The position numbers were made by a program, and so were the translations under genes. This document shows, piece after piece, positions 11,901 to 24,639 of a DNA stretch of 64,000 nt. The notes under the pieces are model-generated. The model ran no database searches. It had not been told where the DNA came from and saw only the letters and a program-made list of their open reading frames with translations. The stretch lies in NCBI RefSeq assembly GCF_051401765.1, contig NW_027480422.1, forward strand, positions 14,464,001 to 14,528,000. Reading direction: 5' to 3'. Each line of letters begins with the position of its first letter. The stretch's first letter is position 1. This DNA comes from Calliopsis andreniformis (lineage: Eukaryota > Arthropoda > Insecta > Hymenoptera > Andrenidae).

Positions 11901-13590
11901 TATTTATTTTGTATTTTATGCTTCGGGCGTTGACTTCTAAAGCCCTAGCTATTCGAACTGGTTGAGCAATGGCCTAGAGTGAAGCCTAGGTTGTCCGGAA
12001 CGTAGATATGGCCGTTACTTTCACACTGGATGCAATTATTCGTTTTATACGATGGAAAAACTGTTGGATCTTTATTGTATTTTATGCTTCGGGCGTTGAC
12101 TTCTTAGGCCCTGACCATTCGATCTGGTGGTGCAACGCCCTAGAGTGAAGCCTAGGTTGCCCGGAACATAGAAATGACCATTACCTTCACACTGATTGCA
12201 ATTATTCATTTTATACGATGGAAAAGCTATTGTATTTTTATTGTATTTTATGCTTCGGGCGTTGACTTCTAAGGCCCTAACTATTCCATCTGGTGGTGCA
12301 ACGCTCTAGAGTGAAGCCTAGGTCGCCCGGAACGTAGAAATGACCATAATTTTCACACCGGTTGCAATTATTCGTTTTATACGATGGAAAAACTGTTGCA
12401 TTTGTTTCGTATTTTACGCTTCTGGCGTTGACTTCTAAGGCCTTAACAATTCGTCCTGGCGGAACAACGCCCTAGAGCGAAGCCTAGGTTGCACGGAAGG
12501 TCGAAATGACCATCCCTTTCACACTGGTTGCAATTACTCCTGTTATAAAATGGAAAAACTGTAGTATCTTTATTGTATTTTATGCTTCGGGCGTTGTCTT
12601 CTGAGGCCCTAACCATTCGATCTGGTGGAGCAACGCCGTAGAGCCAAGCCTAGGTTGCCCGTAACGTAGATATGGCCATTACTTTCACACTGGATGGAAT
12701 TATTCGTTTTATACGATGGAAAAACTGTTGTGCTTATTCTGTATTTTATGCTCCGGGCGTAGACTTCTAAGGCCCTAGCTATTCGGTTTGGTAGGGCAAC
12801 ACCCTACAGTGAAGCCTAGGTTGCCTGGAACGTAGAAATGCCTATCACATTCACACGGGTTGCAATTATTCGTGTTATACGATGGAAAAACCGTTGCATT
12901 TTCATTGTATTTTATGCTTCGGGCGTTGACATCTAAGGCCCTAACGATTCTATCTGGTGGAGCAACGCCCTCGAGTGAAGCCTATGTTGACCGGAACGTA
13001 GAAATGACCATAACTTTCACACCCGTTGCTATTATTTGTTTTATACGATGGAAAAACTGATGTATCTTTATTGTATTTTATGCTTCGGGCGTTGACTTCT
13101 AAGGCCCTAACTATTCGGTCTGGTGGAGCAACGCCCTAGAGCCAAGCCTAGGTTGCCCTGAACGTAGATATGGCCATTACTTTCACACTGGATGCAATTA
13201 TTCGTTTTATCCGATGGAAAAGCTGTTGTACTTATTCTGTATTTTATGCTTCGGGCGTTGACTTCTAAGGCCCTAACTATTCGATCTGGAGGAGCAACGC
13301 CCTAGAGCCAAGCCTAGGTTGCCCGGAACGTAGATATGGCCATTACTTTCATACTGGATGCAATTATTCATTTTATACGATGGATATACTATTGTATTTT
13401 TATTCTATTTTATGCTTCGAGCGTTGACTTCTATGGCACTAACTATTCGATGTGGTGGAGCAACGCCCTAGAGTGGAGCCTAGGTTGCCCGGAACGTAGA
13501 AATGACCATCACTTTCACACTGGTTGCAATTACTCCTGATATACGATGGAAAAACTGTTGTATCTTTATTGTACTTTATGCTTTGGGCGT
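8959..13590 (+). repeat. V multimer, longer copy with dimer and pentamer segments
   Basis: Matches 1494-4975 with two extra segments: two monomers at about 9037-9368, including one with GCCGCAGAGTG and TTGCCAGG, and five monomers between about 12,000 and 12,830. Outside these only scattered substitutions are visible, e.g. AAATGGCC at 10,016 for AAATGACC at 2,219 and GGATATACTA at 13,381 for GGAAATACTA near 4754. The extra monomers also occur further right (12,010-13,290 reappears at about 17,320-18,600), so the shorter copy 1 is best read as the deletion product. Confidence 0.8.
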
Positions 13591-15351
13591 TGACTTCTAA
13601 GGCCCTAACTATTCGATCTGGTGGAGCAACGCCCTAGAGCCAAGCCTAGGTTGCCCGGAACGTAGATATGGCCGTTACTTTCACACTGGATGCAATTATT
13701 CGTTTTATACGATGGAAAAACTGTTGTATTTATTCTGTATTTTATGCTTCGGGCGTTGACATCTAAGGCCCTAACGATTCTATCTGGTGGAGCAACGCCC
13801 TCGAGTGAATCCTAGGTTGCCCGGAACGTAGAAATGACTATCACTTTCACACGGGTTGCAAATATTCGTGTTATACGATGGAAAAACCGTTGCATTTTCA
13901 TTGTATTTTATGCTTCGGGCGTTGACTTCTAAGGCCCTAACAATTCTACCTGGTGGAGCAACGCCCTAGAGTGCAGCCTAGATTGACCGGAACGTAGAAA
14001 TGACCATATCTGTCACACCGGTTGTAATTATTCGTTTTATACGATGGAAAAACTGTTGTATTTGTCTTGTATTTTATGCTTCTGGCGCTGACTTCTTAGT
14101 CCCTTACTACTCGATCTGGTTGAACAACGCGCTAGATTGAAGCCTAGGATGCCCGGAATGGAGAAATGACTGTCACTTTCACACTGGTTGCAATTGTTCC
14201 AGTTATACGATGGAAAATCTGTTGTATCTTTATTGTATTTTATGCTTCGTGCGTTGACTTCTAAGGCCCTAACTATTCGATCTGGTGGAGCAACGCCCTA
14301 GAGTGAAGCCTAGGGTGCCCGGAACGTAGAAATGACCATAATTTTCACATCGGTTGCAATTATTCGTTTTATTCGATCGAAAAACTGTTGCATTTGTATT
14401 GTATTTCACGCTTCTGGCGTTGACTTCTATGGCCCTAACAATTCGCTGTGGTGGAACAACGCCCTAGAGTGAAGCATAGGTTGCCCGGAACGTAGAAATG
14501 ACCATCACTTTCACACTGGTTGCTATGACTCCTGTTATAGGGTGGAAAAACTGTTGTATCTTTATTGTATTTTATGCTTCGGGCGTCGACTTCTAAGGCC
14601 CTAAGTATTCGATCTGGTGGAGCAACGCCCTAGAGCCAAGCCAAGTTTGCCCGGAACGTAGATATGGCCATTACATTCACACTGGATGCAATTATTCGTT
14701 TTATACGATGGAAAAACAGTTGTATTTATTCTGTATTTTATGCTTCGGGCGTTGACTTCTAATGCCCTAACTATTCGATCTGGCGGAGCAACGCCCTAGA
14801 GTGAAGCCTAGGTTGCCCGTAACGTAGAAATGACCATTACCTTCACACTGGTTGCAGTTATTCCTGTTATACGATGGAAAAACTGTTGTATATTTATTGT
14901 ATTATATGCTTCGGGCGTTGACTTCTAAGGCCCTAACTATTCGATCTGGTGGAGCAACGCTATAGAGTGAAGCCTAGGTTGACCGGAACGTAGAAATGAC
15001 CATAACTTTCACACCCGTTGCAATTATTTGTTTTATACGATGGAAAAACTGTTGTATTTGTTTTGTATTTTATGCTTCTGGCGTTGACTTCCAAGGCCCT
15101 AACAATTCGATGTGGTGGAACAACGCCTTAGAGTGAAGCATAGGTTGCCCGGAATGTAGAAATGACCATCACTTTCACACTGGTTGCTATTACTCCTGTT
15201 ATATGATGGAAAATCTGTTGTATCTTTATTGTACTTTATGCTTCGGGCGTTGACTTCTAAGGCACTAACTGTTCGATCTGGTGGAGCATTGCCCTAGAGT
15301 GAAGCCTAGGTTGCCGGAACGTAGAAATGACCATTACCTTCACACTGGTTG
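13591..15351 (+). repeat. V-derived block matching 10,321-11,830
   Basis: From the TGAATCC variant at 13,806 this aligns with 10,321 onward at offset 3485. It covers the GATTGACCGG / ACCATATCTGTCACACC monomer, the AACAACGCGCTAGATTG monomer and the series to GGAGCATTGCCC near 15,287. A few private changes are present, for example TTATAGGGTGG near 14,535 and CAACGCCTTAGAG near 15,121. The first 200 bp (13,591-13,805) match 21,380-21,603 and 25,528-25,750. Confidence 0.75.
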
Positions 15352-15683
15352 CAGTTACTCCTGTTATACGATGGAAAAACTGTTGTATTTTTATTGTATT
15401 ATATGCTTCGGGCGTTGACTTCTAAGGCCCTAACTATCCGATCTGTTGCAGCAACGCCCTAGAGTGAATCCTAGCTTGCCCGGAACGCAGAAATGACCAT
15501 TACCTTCACACTGATTGCAATTATTCATTTTATACGGTGGAAAAACTGTTGTATTTTTGTTGTATTTTATGCTTCGGGCGTTGACTTCTAAGGCCCTAAC
15601 TATTCGATCTGGTGGAGCAACGCCGCAGAGTGAAGCCTAGGTTGCCAGGAACGTAGAAATGACCATAACATTCACACTGGTTG
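15352..15683 (+). repeat. 332-bp dimer cassette, copy 1
   Basis: Two monomers marked by ACTATCCGATCTG, TAGCTTGCCCGGAACGCAG and GCCGCAGAGTGAAGCC sit inside V-type sequence that lacks them at 11,850-11,900. Outside the cassette the alignment to that region resumes with the offset raised from 3485 to 3817, exactly 332 bp. Confidence 0.75.
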
Positions 15684-18602
15684 CAATTATTCGTTTTATA
15701 CGATGGAAAAACTGTTGTATTTATTTTGTATTTTATGCTTCGGGCGTTGACTTCTAAAGCCCTAGCTATTCGAACTGGTTGAGCAATGGCCTAGAGTGAA
15801 GCCTAGGTTGTCCGGAACGTAGATATGGCCGTTACTTTCACACTGGATGCAACTATTCGTTTTATACGATGGAAAAACTGTTGTATCTTTATTGTATTTT
15901 ATGCTTCGGGCGTTGACTTCTTAGGCCCTGACCATTCGATCTGGTGGTGCAACGCCCTAGAGTGAAGCCTAGGTTGCCCGGAACGTAGAAATGACCATTA
16001 CCTTCACACTGATTGCAATTATTCATTTTATACGATGGAAAAGCTATTGTATTTTTATTGTATTTTATGCTTCGGGCGTTGACTTCTAAGGCCCTAACTA
16101 TTCCATCTGGTGGTGCAACGCTCTAGAGTGAAGCCTAGGTCGCCCGGAACGTAGAAATGACCATAATTTTCACATCGGTTGCAATTATTCGTTTAATACG
16201 ATGGAAAAACTGTTGCATTTGTTTCGTATTTTACGCTTCTGGCGTTGACTTCTATGGCCCTAACAATTCGATGTGGTGGAACAACGCCCTAGAGTGAAGC
16301 ATAGGTTGCCGGAACGTAGAAATGACCATCACTTTCACACTGGTTGCTATTACTCCTGTTATACTGTGGAAAAACTGTTGTATCTTTATTGTATTTTATG
16401 CTTCGGGCGTCGACTTCTAAGGCCCTAAGTATTCGATCTGGTGGAGCAACGCCCTAGAGCCAAGCCTAGTTTGCCCGGAACGTAGATATGGCCATTACAT
16501 TCACACTGGATGCAATTATTCGTTTTATACGATGGAAAAATAGTTGTATTTATTCTGTATTTTATGCTTCGGGCGTTGACTTCTAAGGCCCTAACTATTC
16601 GATCTGGTGGCGCAACGCCCTAGAGTGAAGCCTAGGTTGCCCGTAACGTAGAAATGACCATTACCTTCACACTGGTTGCAGCTATTCCTGTTATACGATG
16701 GAAAAACTGTTATATTTTTATTGTATTATATGCTTCGGGCGTTGACTTCTAAGGCCCTAACTATTCGATCTGGTGGAGCAACGCTATAGAGTGAAGCCTA
16801 GGTTGACCGGAACGTAGAAATGACCATAAGTTTCACACCCGTTGCAATTATTTGTTTTATACGATGGAAAAACTGTTGTATTTGTTTTGTATTTTATGCT
16901 TCTGGCGTTGACTTCCAAGGCCCTAACAATTCGATGTGGTGGAACAACGCCCTAGAGTGAAGCATAGGTTGCCCGGAATGTAGAAATGACCATCACTTTC
17001 ACACTGGTTGCTATTACTCCTGTTATACGATGGAAAATCTGTTGTATCTTTATTGTACTTTATGCTTCGGGCGTTGACTTCTAAGGCACTAAGTGTTCGA
17101 TCTGGTGGAGCAACGCCCTAGAGTGAAGCCTAGGTTGCCGGAACGTAGAAATGACCATTACCTTCACACTGGTTGCAGTTACTCCTGTTATACGATGGAA
17201 AAACTGTTGTATTTATTTTGTATTTTATGCTTCGGGCGTTGACTTCTAAAGCCCTAGCTATTCGAACTGGTTGAGCAATGGCCTAGAGTGAAGCCTAGGT
17301 TGTCCGGAACGTAGATATGGCCGTTACTTTCACACTGGATGCAATTATTCGTTTTATACGATGGAAAAACTGTTGTATCTTTATTGTATTTTATGCTTCG
17401 GGCGTTGACTTCTTAGGCCCTGACCATTCGATCTGGTGGTGCAACGCCCTAGAGTGAAGCCTAGGTTGCCCGGAACGTAGAAATGACCATTACCTTCACA
17501 CTGATTGCAATTATTCATTTTATACGATGGAAAAGCTATTGTATTTTTATTGTATTTTATGCTTCGGGCGTTGACTTCTAAGGCCCTAACTATTCCATCT
17601 GGTGGTGCAACGCTCTAGAGTGAAGCCTAGGTCGCCCGGAACGTAGAAATGACCATAATTTTCACATCGGTTGCAATTATTCGTTTTATACGATGGAAAA
17701 ACTGATGCATTTGTTTCGTATTTTACGCTTCTGGCGTTGACTTCTAAGGCCTTAACAATTCGTGCTGGCGGAACAACGCCCTAGAGCGAAGCCTAGGTTG
17801 CACGGAAGGTCGATATGACCATCACTTTCACACTGGTTGCAATTACTCCTGTTATGAAATGGAAAAACTGTTGTATCTTTATTGTATTTTATGCTTCGGG
17901 CGTTGTCTTCTGAGGCCCTAACCATTCGATCTGGTGGAGCAACGCCGTAGAGCCAAGCCTAGGTTGCCCGTAACGTAGATATGGCCATTACTTTCACACT
18001 GGATGGAATTATTCGTTTTATACGATGGAAAAACTGTTGTGCTTATTCTGTATTTTATGCTCCGGGCGTAGACTTCTAAGGCCATAGCTATTCGGTTTGG
18101 TAGGGCAACACCCTACAGTGAAGCCTAGGTTGCCTGGAACGTAGAAATGCCTATCACATTCACACGGGTTGCAATTATTCGTGTTATACGATGGAAAAAC
18201 CGTTGCATTTTCATTGTATTTTATGCTTCGGGCGTTGACATCTAAGGCCCTAACGATTCTATCTGGTGGAGCAACGCCCTCGAGTGAAGCCTAGGTTGAC
18301 CGGAACGTAGAAATGACCATAACTTTCACACCCGTTGCTATTATTTGTTTTATACGATGGAAAAACTGATGTATCTTTATTGTATTTTATGCTTCGGGCG
18401 TTGACTTCTAAGGCGCTAACTATTCGGTCTGGTGGAGCAACGCCCTAGAGCCAAGCCTAGGTTGCCCGGAACGTAGATATGGCCATTACTTTCACACTGG
18501 ATGCAATTATTCGTTTTATACGATGGAAAAGCTGTTGTACTTATTCTGTATTTTATGCTTCGGGCGTTGACTTCTAAGGCCCTAACTATTCGATCTGGAG
18601 GA
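15684..18602 (+). repeat. Mosaic of V-derived segments
   Basis: 15,720-16,240 matches 11,900-12,430. Near 16,250 the sequence switches to the CAATTCGATGTGGTGGAAC series also seen from 14,430. 16,600-17,160 follows that series and 17,273-18,600 matches 11,964-13,290 at an offset near 5309. At about 17,170-17,210 the left edge of the dimer cassette (CAGTTACTCCTG) is joined directly to its right edge (TATTTATTTTG), so the cassette has been deleted to a scar here. The right end is a sharp switch at about 18,600, after GGAGGAGCAACGC. Confidence 0.7.
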
Positions 18603-21378
18603 GCAACGCGCTAGATTGAAGCCTAGGATGCCCGGAATGGAGAAATGACTGTCACTTTCACACTGGTTGCAATTGTTCCAGTTATACGATGGAAAATCTG
18701 TTGTATCTTTATTGTATTTTATGCTTCGTGCGTTGACTTCTAAGGCCCTAACTATTCGATCTGGTGGAGCAACGCCCTAGAGTGAAGCCTAGGGTGCCCG
18801 GAACGTAGAAATGACCATAATTTTCACATCGGTTGCAATTATTCGTTTTATTCGATCGAAAAACTGTTGCATTTGTATTGTATTTTACGCTTCTGGCGTT
18901 GACTTCTATGGCCCTAACAATTCGATGTGGTGGAACAACGCCCTAGAGTGAAGCATAGGTTGCCCGGATCGTAGAAATGACCATCACTTTCACACTGGTT
19001 GCTATTACTCCTGTTATACGGTGGAAAAACTGTTGTATCTTTATTGTATTTTATGCTTCGGGCGTCGACTTCTAAGGCCCTAAGTATTCGATCTGGTGGA
19101 GCAACGCCCTAGAGCCAAGCCTAGTTTGCCCGGAACGTAGATATGGCCATTACATTCACACTGGATGCAATTATTCGTTTTATACGATGGAAAAACAGTT
19201 GTATTTATTCTGTATTTTATGCTTCGGGCGTTGACTTCTAAGGCCCTAACTATTCGATCTGGTGGAGCAACGCCCTAGAGTGAAGCCTAGGTTGCCCGTA
19301 ACGTAGAAATGACCATTACCTTCACACTGGTTGCAGTTATTCCTGTTATACGATGGAAAAACTGTTGTATTTTTATTGTATTATATGCTTCGGGCGTTGA
19401 CTTCTAAGGCCCTAACTATTCGATCTGGTGGAGCAACGCTATAGAGTGAAGCCTAGGTTGACCGGAACGTAGAAATGACCATAACTTTCACACCCGTTGC
19501 AATTATTTGTTTTATACGATGGAAAAACTGTTGTATTTGTTTTGTATTTTATGCTTCTGGCGTTGACTTCCAAGGCCCTAACAATTCGATGTGGTGGAAC
19601 AACGCCCTAGAGTGAAGCATAGGTTGCCCGGAATGTAGAAATGACCATCACTTTCACACTGGTTGCTATTACTCCTGTTATACGATGGAAAATCTGTTGT
19701 ATCTTTATTGTACTTTATGCTTCGGGCGTTGACTTCTAAGGCACTAACTGTTCGATCTGGTGGAGCAACGCCCTAGAGTGAAGCCTAGGTTGCCGGAACG
19801 TAGAAATGACCATTACCTTCACACTGGTTGCAGTTACTCCTGTTATACGATGGAAAAACTGTTGTATTTTTATTGTATTATATGCTTCGGGCGTTGACTT
19901 CTAAGGCCCTAACTATCCGATCTGGTGCAGCAACGCCCTAGAGTGAATCCTAGCTTGCCCGGAACGCAGAAATGACCATTACCTTCGCACTGATTGCAAT
20001 TATTCATTTTATACGGTGGAAAAACTGTTGTATTTTTATTGTATTTTATGCTTCGGGCGTTGACTTCTAAGGCCCTAACTATTCGATCTGGTGGAGCAAC
20101 GCCGCAGAGTGAAGCCTAGGTTGCCAGGAACGTAGAAATGACCATAACCTTCACACTGGTTGCAATTATTCGTTTTATACGATGGAAAAACTGTTGTATT
20201 TATTTTGTATTTTATGCTTCGGGCGTTGACTTCTAAAGCCCTAGCTATTCGAACTGGTTGAGCAATGGCCTAGAGTGAAGCCTAGGTTGTCCGGAACGTA
20301 GATATGGCCGTTACTTTCACACTGGATGCAATTATTCGTTTTATACGATGGAAAAACTGTTGTATCTTTATTGTATTTTATGCTTCGGGCGTTGACTTCT
20401 TAGGCCCTAACCATTCGATCTGGTGGAGCAACGCCGTAGAGCCAAGCCTAGGTTGCCCGTAACGTAGATATGGCCATTACTTTCACACTGGATGGAATTA
20501 TTCGTTTTATACGATGGAAAAACTGTTGTGCTTATTCTGTATTTTATGCTCCGGGCGTAGACTTCTAAGGCCCTAGCTATTCGGTTTGGTAGGGCAACAC
20601 CCTACAGTGAAGCCTAGGTTGCCTGGAACGTAGAAATGCCTATCACATTCACACGGGTTGCAATTATTCGTGTTATACGATGGAAAAACCGTTGCATTTT
20701 CATTGTATTTTATGCTTCGGGCGTTGACATCTAAGGCCCTAACAATTCTATCTGGTGGAGCAACGCCCTCGAGTGAAGCCTAGGTTGACCGGAACGTAGA
20801 AATTACCATAACTTTCACACCCGTTGCTATTATTTGTTTTATACGATGGAAAAACTGATGTATCTTTATTGTATTTTATGCTTCGGGCGTTGACTTCTAA
20901 GGCCCTAACTATTCGGTCTGGTGGAGCAACGCCCTAGAGCCAAGCCTAGGTTGCCCGGAACGTAGATATGGCCATTACTTTCACACTGGATGCAATTATT
21001 AGTTTTATACGATGGAAAAGCTGTTGTACTTATTCTGTATTTTATGCTTCGGGCGTTGACTTCTAAGGCCCTAACTATTCGATCTGGAGGAGCAACGCCC
21101 TAGAGCCAAGCCTAGGTTGCCCGGAACGTAGATATGGCCATTACTTTCATACTGGATGCAATTATTCATTTTATACGATGGAAATACTATTGTATTTTTA
21201 TTCTATTTTATGCTTCGAGCGTTGACTTCTATGGCACTAACTATTCGATCTGGTGGAGCAACGCCCTAGAGTGAAGCCTAGGTTGCCCGGAACGTAGAAA
21301 TGACCATCACTTTCACACTGGTTGCAATTACTCCTGTTATACGATGGAAAAACTGTTGTATCTTTATTGTACTTTATG
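18603..21378 (+). repeat. V-derived block with the second dimer cassette
   Basis: Starts with GCTAGATTGAAGCCTAGGATG, typical of 14,130 onward, and follows that series to the cassette at 19,831-20,162. GAGCAATGG at 20,260 corresponds to 15,781 (offset 4479). Near 20,410 it jumps to the 12,610 series and then matches 12,610-13,590 at offset 7798, ending with CTTTGGGCGT at 21,379. Confidence 0.7.
19831..20162 (+). repeat. 332-bp dimer cassette, copy 2
   Basis: Same two marker monomers as at 15,352-15,683, starting with CAGTTACTCC. It carries ATCTGGTGCAG where the other two copies have ATCTGTTGCAG, and a TTCGCACTG variant. Confidence 0.75.
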
Positions 21379-21739
21379 CTTTGGGCGTCGACTTCTAAGG
21401 CCCTAACTATTCGATCTGGTGGAGCAACGCCCTAGAGCCAAGCCTAGGTTGCCCGGAACGTAGATATGGCCGTTACTTTCACACTGGATGCAATTATTCG
21501 TTTTATACGATGGAAAAACTGTTGTATTTATTCTGTATTTTATGCTTCGGGCGTTGACATCTAAGGCCCTAACGATTCTATCTGGTGGAGCAACGCCCTC
21601 GAGTGAATCCTAGGTTGCCCGGAACGTAGAAATGACTATCACTTTCACACGGGTTGCAAATATTCGTGTTATACGATGGAAAAACCGTTGCATTTTCATT
21701 GTATTTTATGCTTCGGGCGTTGACTTCTAAGGCCCTAAC

Positions 21740-22403
21740 AATTCTACCTGGTGGAGCAACGCCCTAGAGTGCAGCCTAGATTGACCGGAACGTAGAAATG
21801 ACCATATCTGTCACACCGGTTGCAATTATTCGTTTTATACGATGGAAAAACTGTTGTATTTGTTTTGTATTTTATGCTTCTGGCGCTGACTTCTTAGTCC
21901 CTTACTACTCGATCTGGTTGAACAACGCGCTAGATTGAAGCCTAGGATGCCCGGAATGGAGAAATGACTGTCACTTTCACACTGGTTGCAATTGTTCCAG
22001 TTATACGATGGAAAATCTGTTGTATCTTTATTGTATTTTATGCTTCGTGCGTTGACTTCTAAGGCCCTAACAATTCTACCTGCTGGAGCAACGCCCTAGA
22101 GTGCAGCCTAGATTGACCGGAACGTAGAAATGACCATATCTGTCACACCGGTTGCAATTATTCGTTTTATACGATGGAAAAACTGTTGTATTTGTTTTGT
22201 ATTTTATGCTTCTGGCGCTGACTTCTTAGTCCCTTACTACTCGATCTGGTTGAACAACGCGCTAGATTGAAGCCTAGGATGCCCGGAATGGAGAAATGAC
22301 TGTCACTTTCACACTGGTTGCAATTGTTCCAGTTATACGATGGAAAATCTGTTGTATCTTTATTGTATTTTATGCTTCGTGCGTTGACTTCTAAGGCCCT
22401 AAC
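21740..22403 (+). repeat. Tandem dimer duplication (2 x 332 bp)
   Basis: CTTACTACTCGATC occurs at 21,901 and again at 22,233, exactly 332 bp apart, and the surrounding GATTGACCGG and GGAATGGAG monomers repeat with it. Other V copies have this pair once. The second copy has a private change (CCTGCTGGAGC for CCTGGTGGAGC near 22,080). Confidence 0.8.
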
Positions 22404-23481
22404 TATTCGATCTGGTGGAGCAACGCAATAGAGTGAAGCCTAGGGTGCCCGGAACGTAGAAATGACCATAATTTTCACATCGGTTGCAATTATTCGTTTT
22501 ATTCGATCGAAAAACTGTTGCATTTGTATTGTATTTTACGCTTCTGGCGTTGACTTCTATGGCCCTAACAATTCGATGTGGTGGAACAACGCCCTGGAGT
22601 GAAGCATAGGTTGCCCGGAACGTAGAAATGACCATCACTTCCACACTGGCTGCTATGACTCCTGTTATACGGTGGAAAAACTGTTGTATCTTTATTGTAT
22701 TTTATGCTTCGGGCGTCGACTTCTAAGGCCCTAAGGATTCGATCTGGTGGAGCAACGCCCTAGAGCCTAGACTAGTTTGCCCGGAACGTAGATATGGCCA
22801 TTACATTCACACTGGATGCAATTATTCGTTTTATACGATGGAAAAACAGCTGTATTTATTCTGTATTTTATGCTTCGGGCGTTGACTTCTAAGGCCCTAA
22901 CTATTCGATCTGGTGGAGCAACGCCCTAGAGTGAAGCCTAGGTTGCCCGTAACGTAGAAATGACCATTACCTTCACACTGGTTGCAGTTATTCCTGTTAT
23001 ACGATGGAAAAACTGTTGTATTTTTATTGTATTATATGCTTCGGGCGTTGACTTCTAAGGCCCTAACTATTCGATCTGGTGGAGCAACGCTATAGAGTGA
23101 AGCATAGGTTGACCGGAACGTAGAAATGACCATAACTTTCACACCCGTTGCAATTATTTGTTTTATACAATGGAAAAACTGTTGTATTTGTTTTGTATTT
23201 TATGCTTCTGGCGTTGACTTCCAAGGCCCTAACAATTCGATGTGGTGGAACAACGCCCTAGAGTGAAGCATAGGTTGCCCGGAATGTAGAAATGACCATC
23301 ACTTTCACACTGGTTGCTATTACTCCTGTTATACAATGGAAAATCTGTTGTATCTTTATTGTACTTTATGCTTCGGGCGTTGACTTCTAAGGCACTAACT
23401 GTTCGATCTGGTGGAGCAACGCCCTAGAGTGAAGCCTAGGTTGCCGGAACGTAGAAATGACCATTACCTTCACACTGGTTG

Positions 23482-23813
23482 CAGTTACTCCTGTTATACG
23501 ATGGAAAAACTGTTGTATTTTTATTGTATTATATGCTTCGGGCGTTGACTTCTAAGGCCCTAACTATCCGATCTGTTGCAGCAACGCCCTAGAGTGAATC
23601 CTAGCTTGCCCGGAACGCAGAAATGACCATTACCTTCACACTGATTGCAATTATTCATTTTATACGGTGGAAAAACTGTTGTATTTTTATTGTATTTTAT
23701 GCTTCGGGCGTTGACTTCTAAGGCCCTAACTATTCGATCTGGTGGAGCAACGCCGCAGAGTGAAGCCTGGGTTGCCAGGAACGTAGAAATGACCATAACC
23801 TTCACACTGGTTG
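23482..23813 (+). repeat. 332-bp dimer cassette, copy 3
   Basis: Third intact copy of the CAGTTACTCC...GCCGCAGAGTG dimer, with one visible change (GCCTGGGTTGCC near 23,765). Its lack of stops in two frames gives overlapping antisense and sense open frames that I do not consider genes. Confidence 0.75.
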
Positions 23814-24639
23814 CAATTATTCGTTTTATACGATGGAAAAACTGTTGTATTTATTTTGTATTTTATGCTTCGGGCGTTGACTTCTAAAGCCCTAGCTATT
23901 CGAACTGGTTGAGCAATGACCTAGAGTGAAGCCTAGGTTGTCCGGAACGTAGATATGGCCGTTACTTTCACACTGGATGCAATTATTCGTTTTATACGAT
24001 GGAAAAGCTGTTGTATCTTTATTGTATTTTATGCTTCGGGCGTTGACTTCTTAGGCCCTGACCATTCGATCTGGTGGTGCAACGCCCTAGAGTGAAGCCT
24101 AGGTTGCCCGGAACGTAGAAATGACCATTACCTTCACACTGATTGCAATTATTCATTTTATACGATGGAAAAGCTATTGTATTTTTATTGTATTTTATGC
24201 TTCGGGCGTTGACTTCTAAGGCCCTAACTATTCCATCTGGTGGTGCAACGCTCTAGAGTGAAGCCTAGGTCGCCCGGAACGTAGAAATGACCACAATTTT
24301 CACATCGGTTGCAATTATTCGTTTTCTACGATGGAAAAACTGTTGCATTGGTTTCGTATTTTACGCGTCTGGCGTTGACTTCTATGGCCCTAACAATTCG
24401 ATGTGGTGGAACAACGCCCTACAGTGAAGCATAGGTTGCCCGGAACGTAGAAATGACCATCACTTTCACACTGGTTGCTATTACTCCTGTTATACGGTGG
24501 AAAAACTGGTGTATCTTTATTGTATTTTATGCTTCGGGCGTCGACTTCTAAGGCCCTAAGTATTCGATCTGGTGGAGCAACGCCCTAGAGCCAAGCCTAG
24601 TTTGCCCGGAACGTAGATATGGCCATTACATTCACACTG

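Larger units (their letters stand above)
21379..24639 (+). repeat. V-derived block with dimer duplication and third cassette
   Basis: 21,379-22,060 continues the match to 13,581-14,260. A 332-bp dimer is then duplicated (21,740-22,403). 22,404-23,900 follows 14,280-15,770, including the cassette at 23,482-23,813, and 23,911 (GAGCAATGACC) corresponds to 20,260 at offset 3651. The block ends near 24,640 in a chimeric monomer whose left part (TTACATTCACACTGGATG) is typical of 16,495 and whose right part (GAATTATTCG...TGTGCTTATTCTG) is typical of 18,005. Confidence 0.7.

Noticed and set aside
22399..23805. Antisense open frames of about 81 codons
   Set aside because: Reverse-strand readings of one and a half monomers. 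The one at 23,560-23,805 overlaps a sense frame over the same satellite. No gene features.
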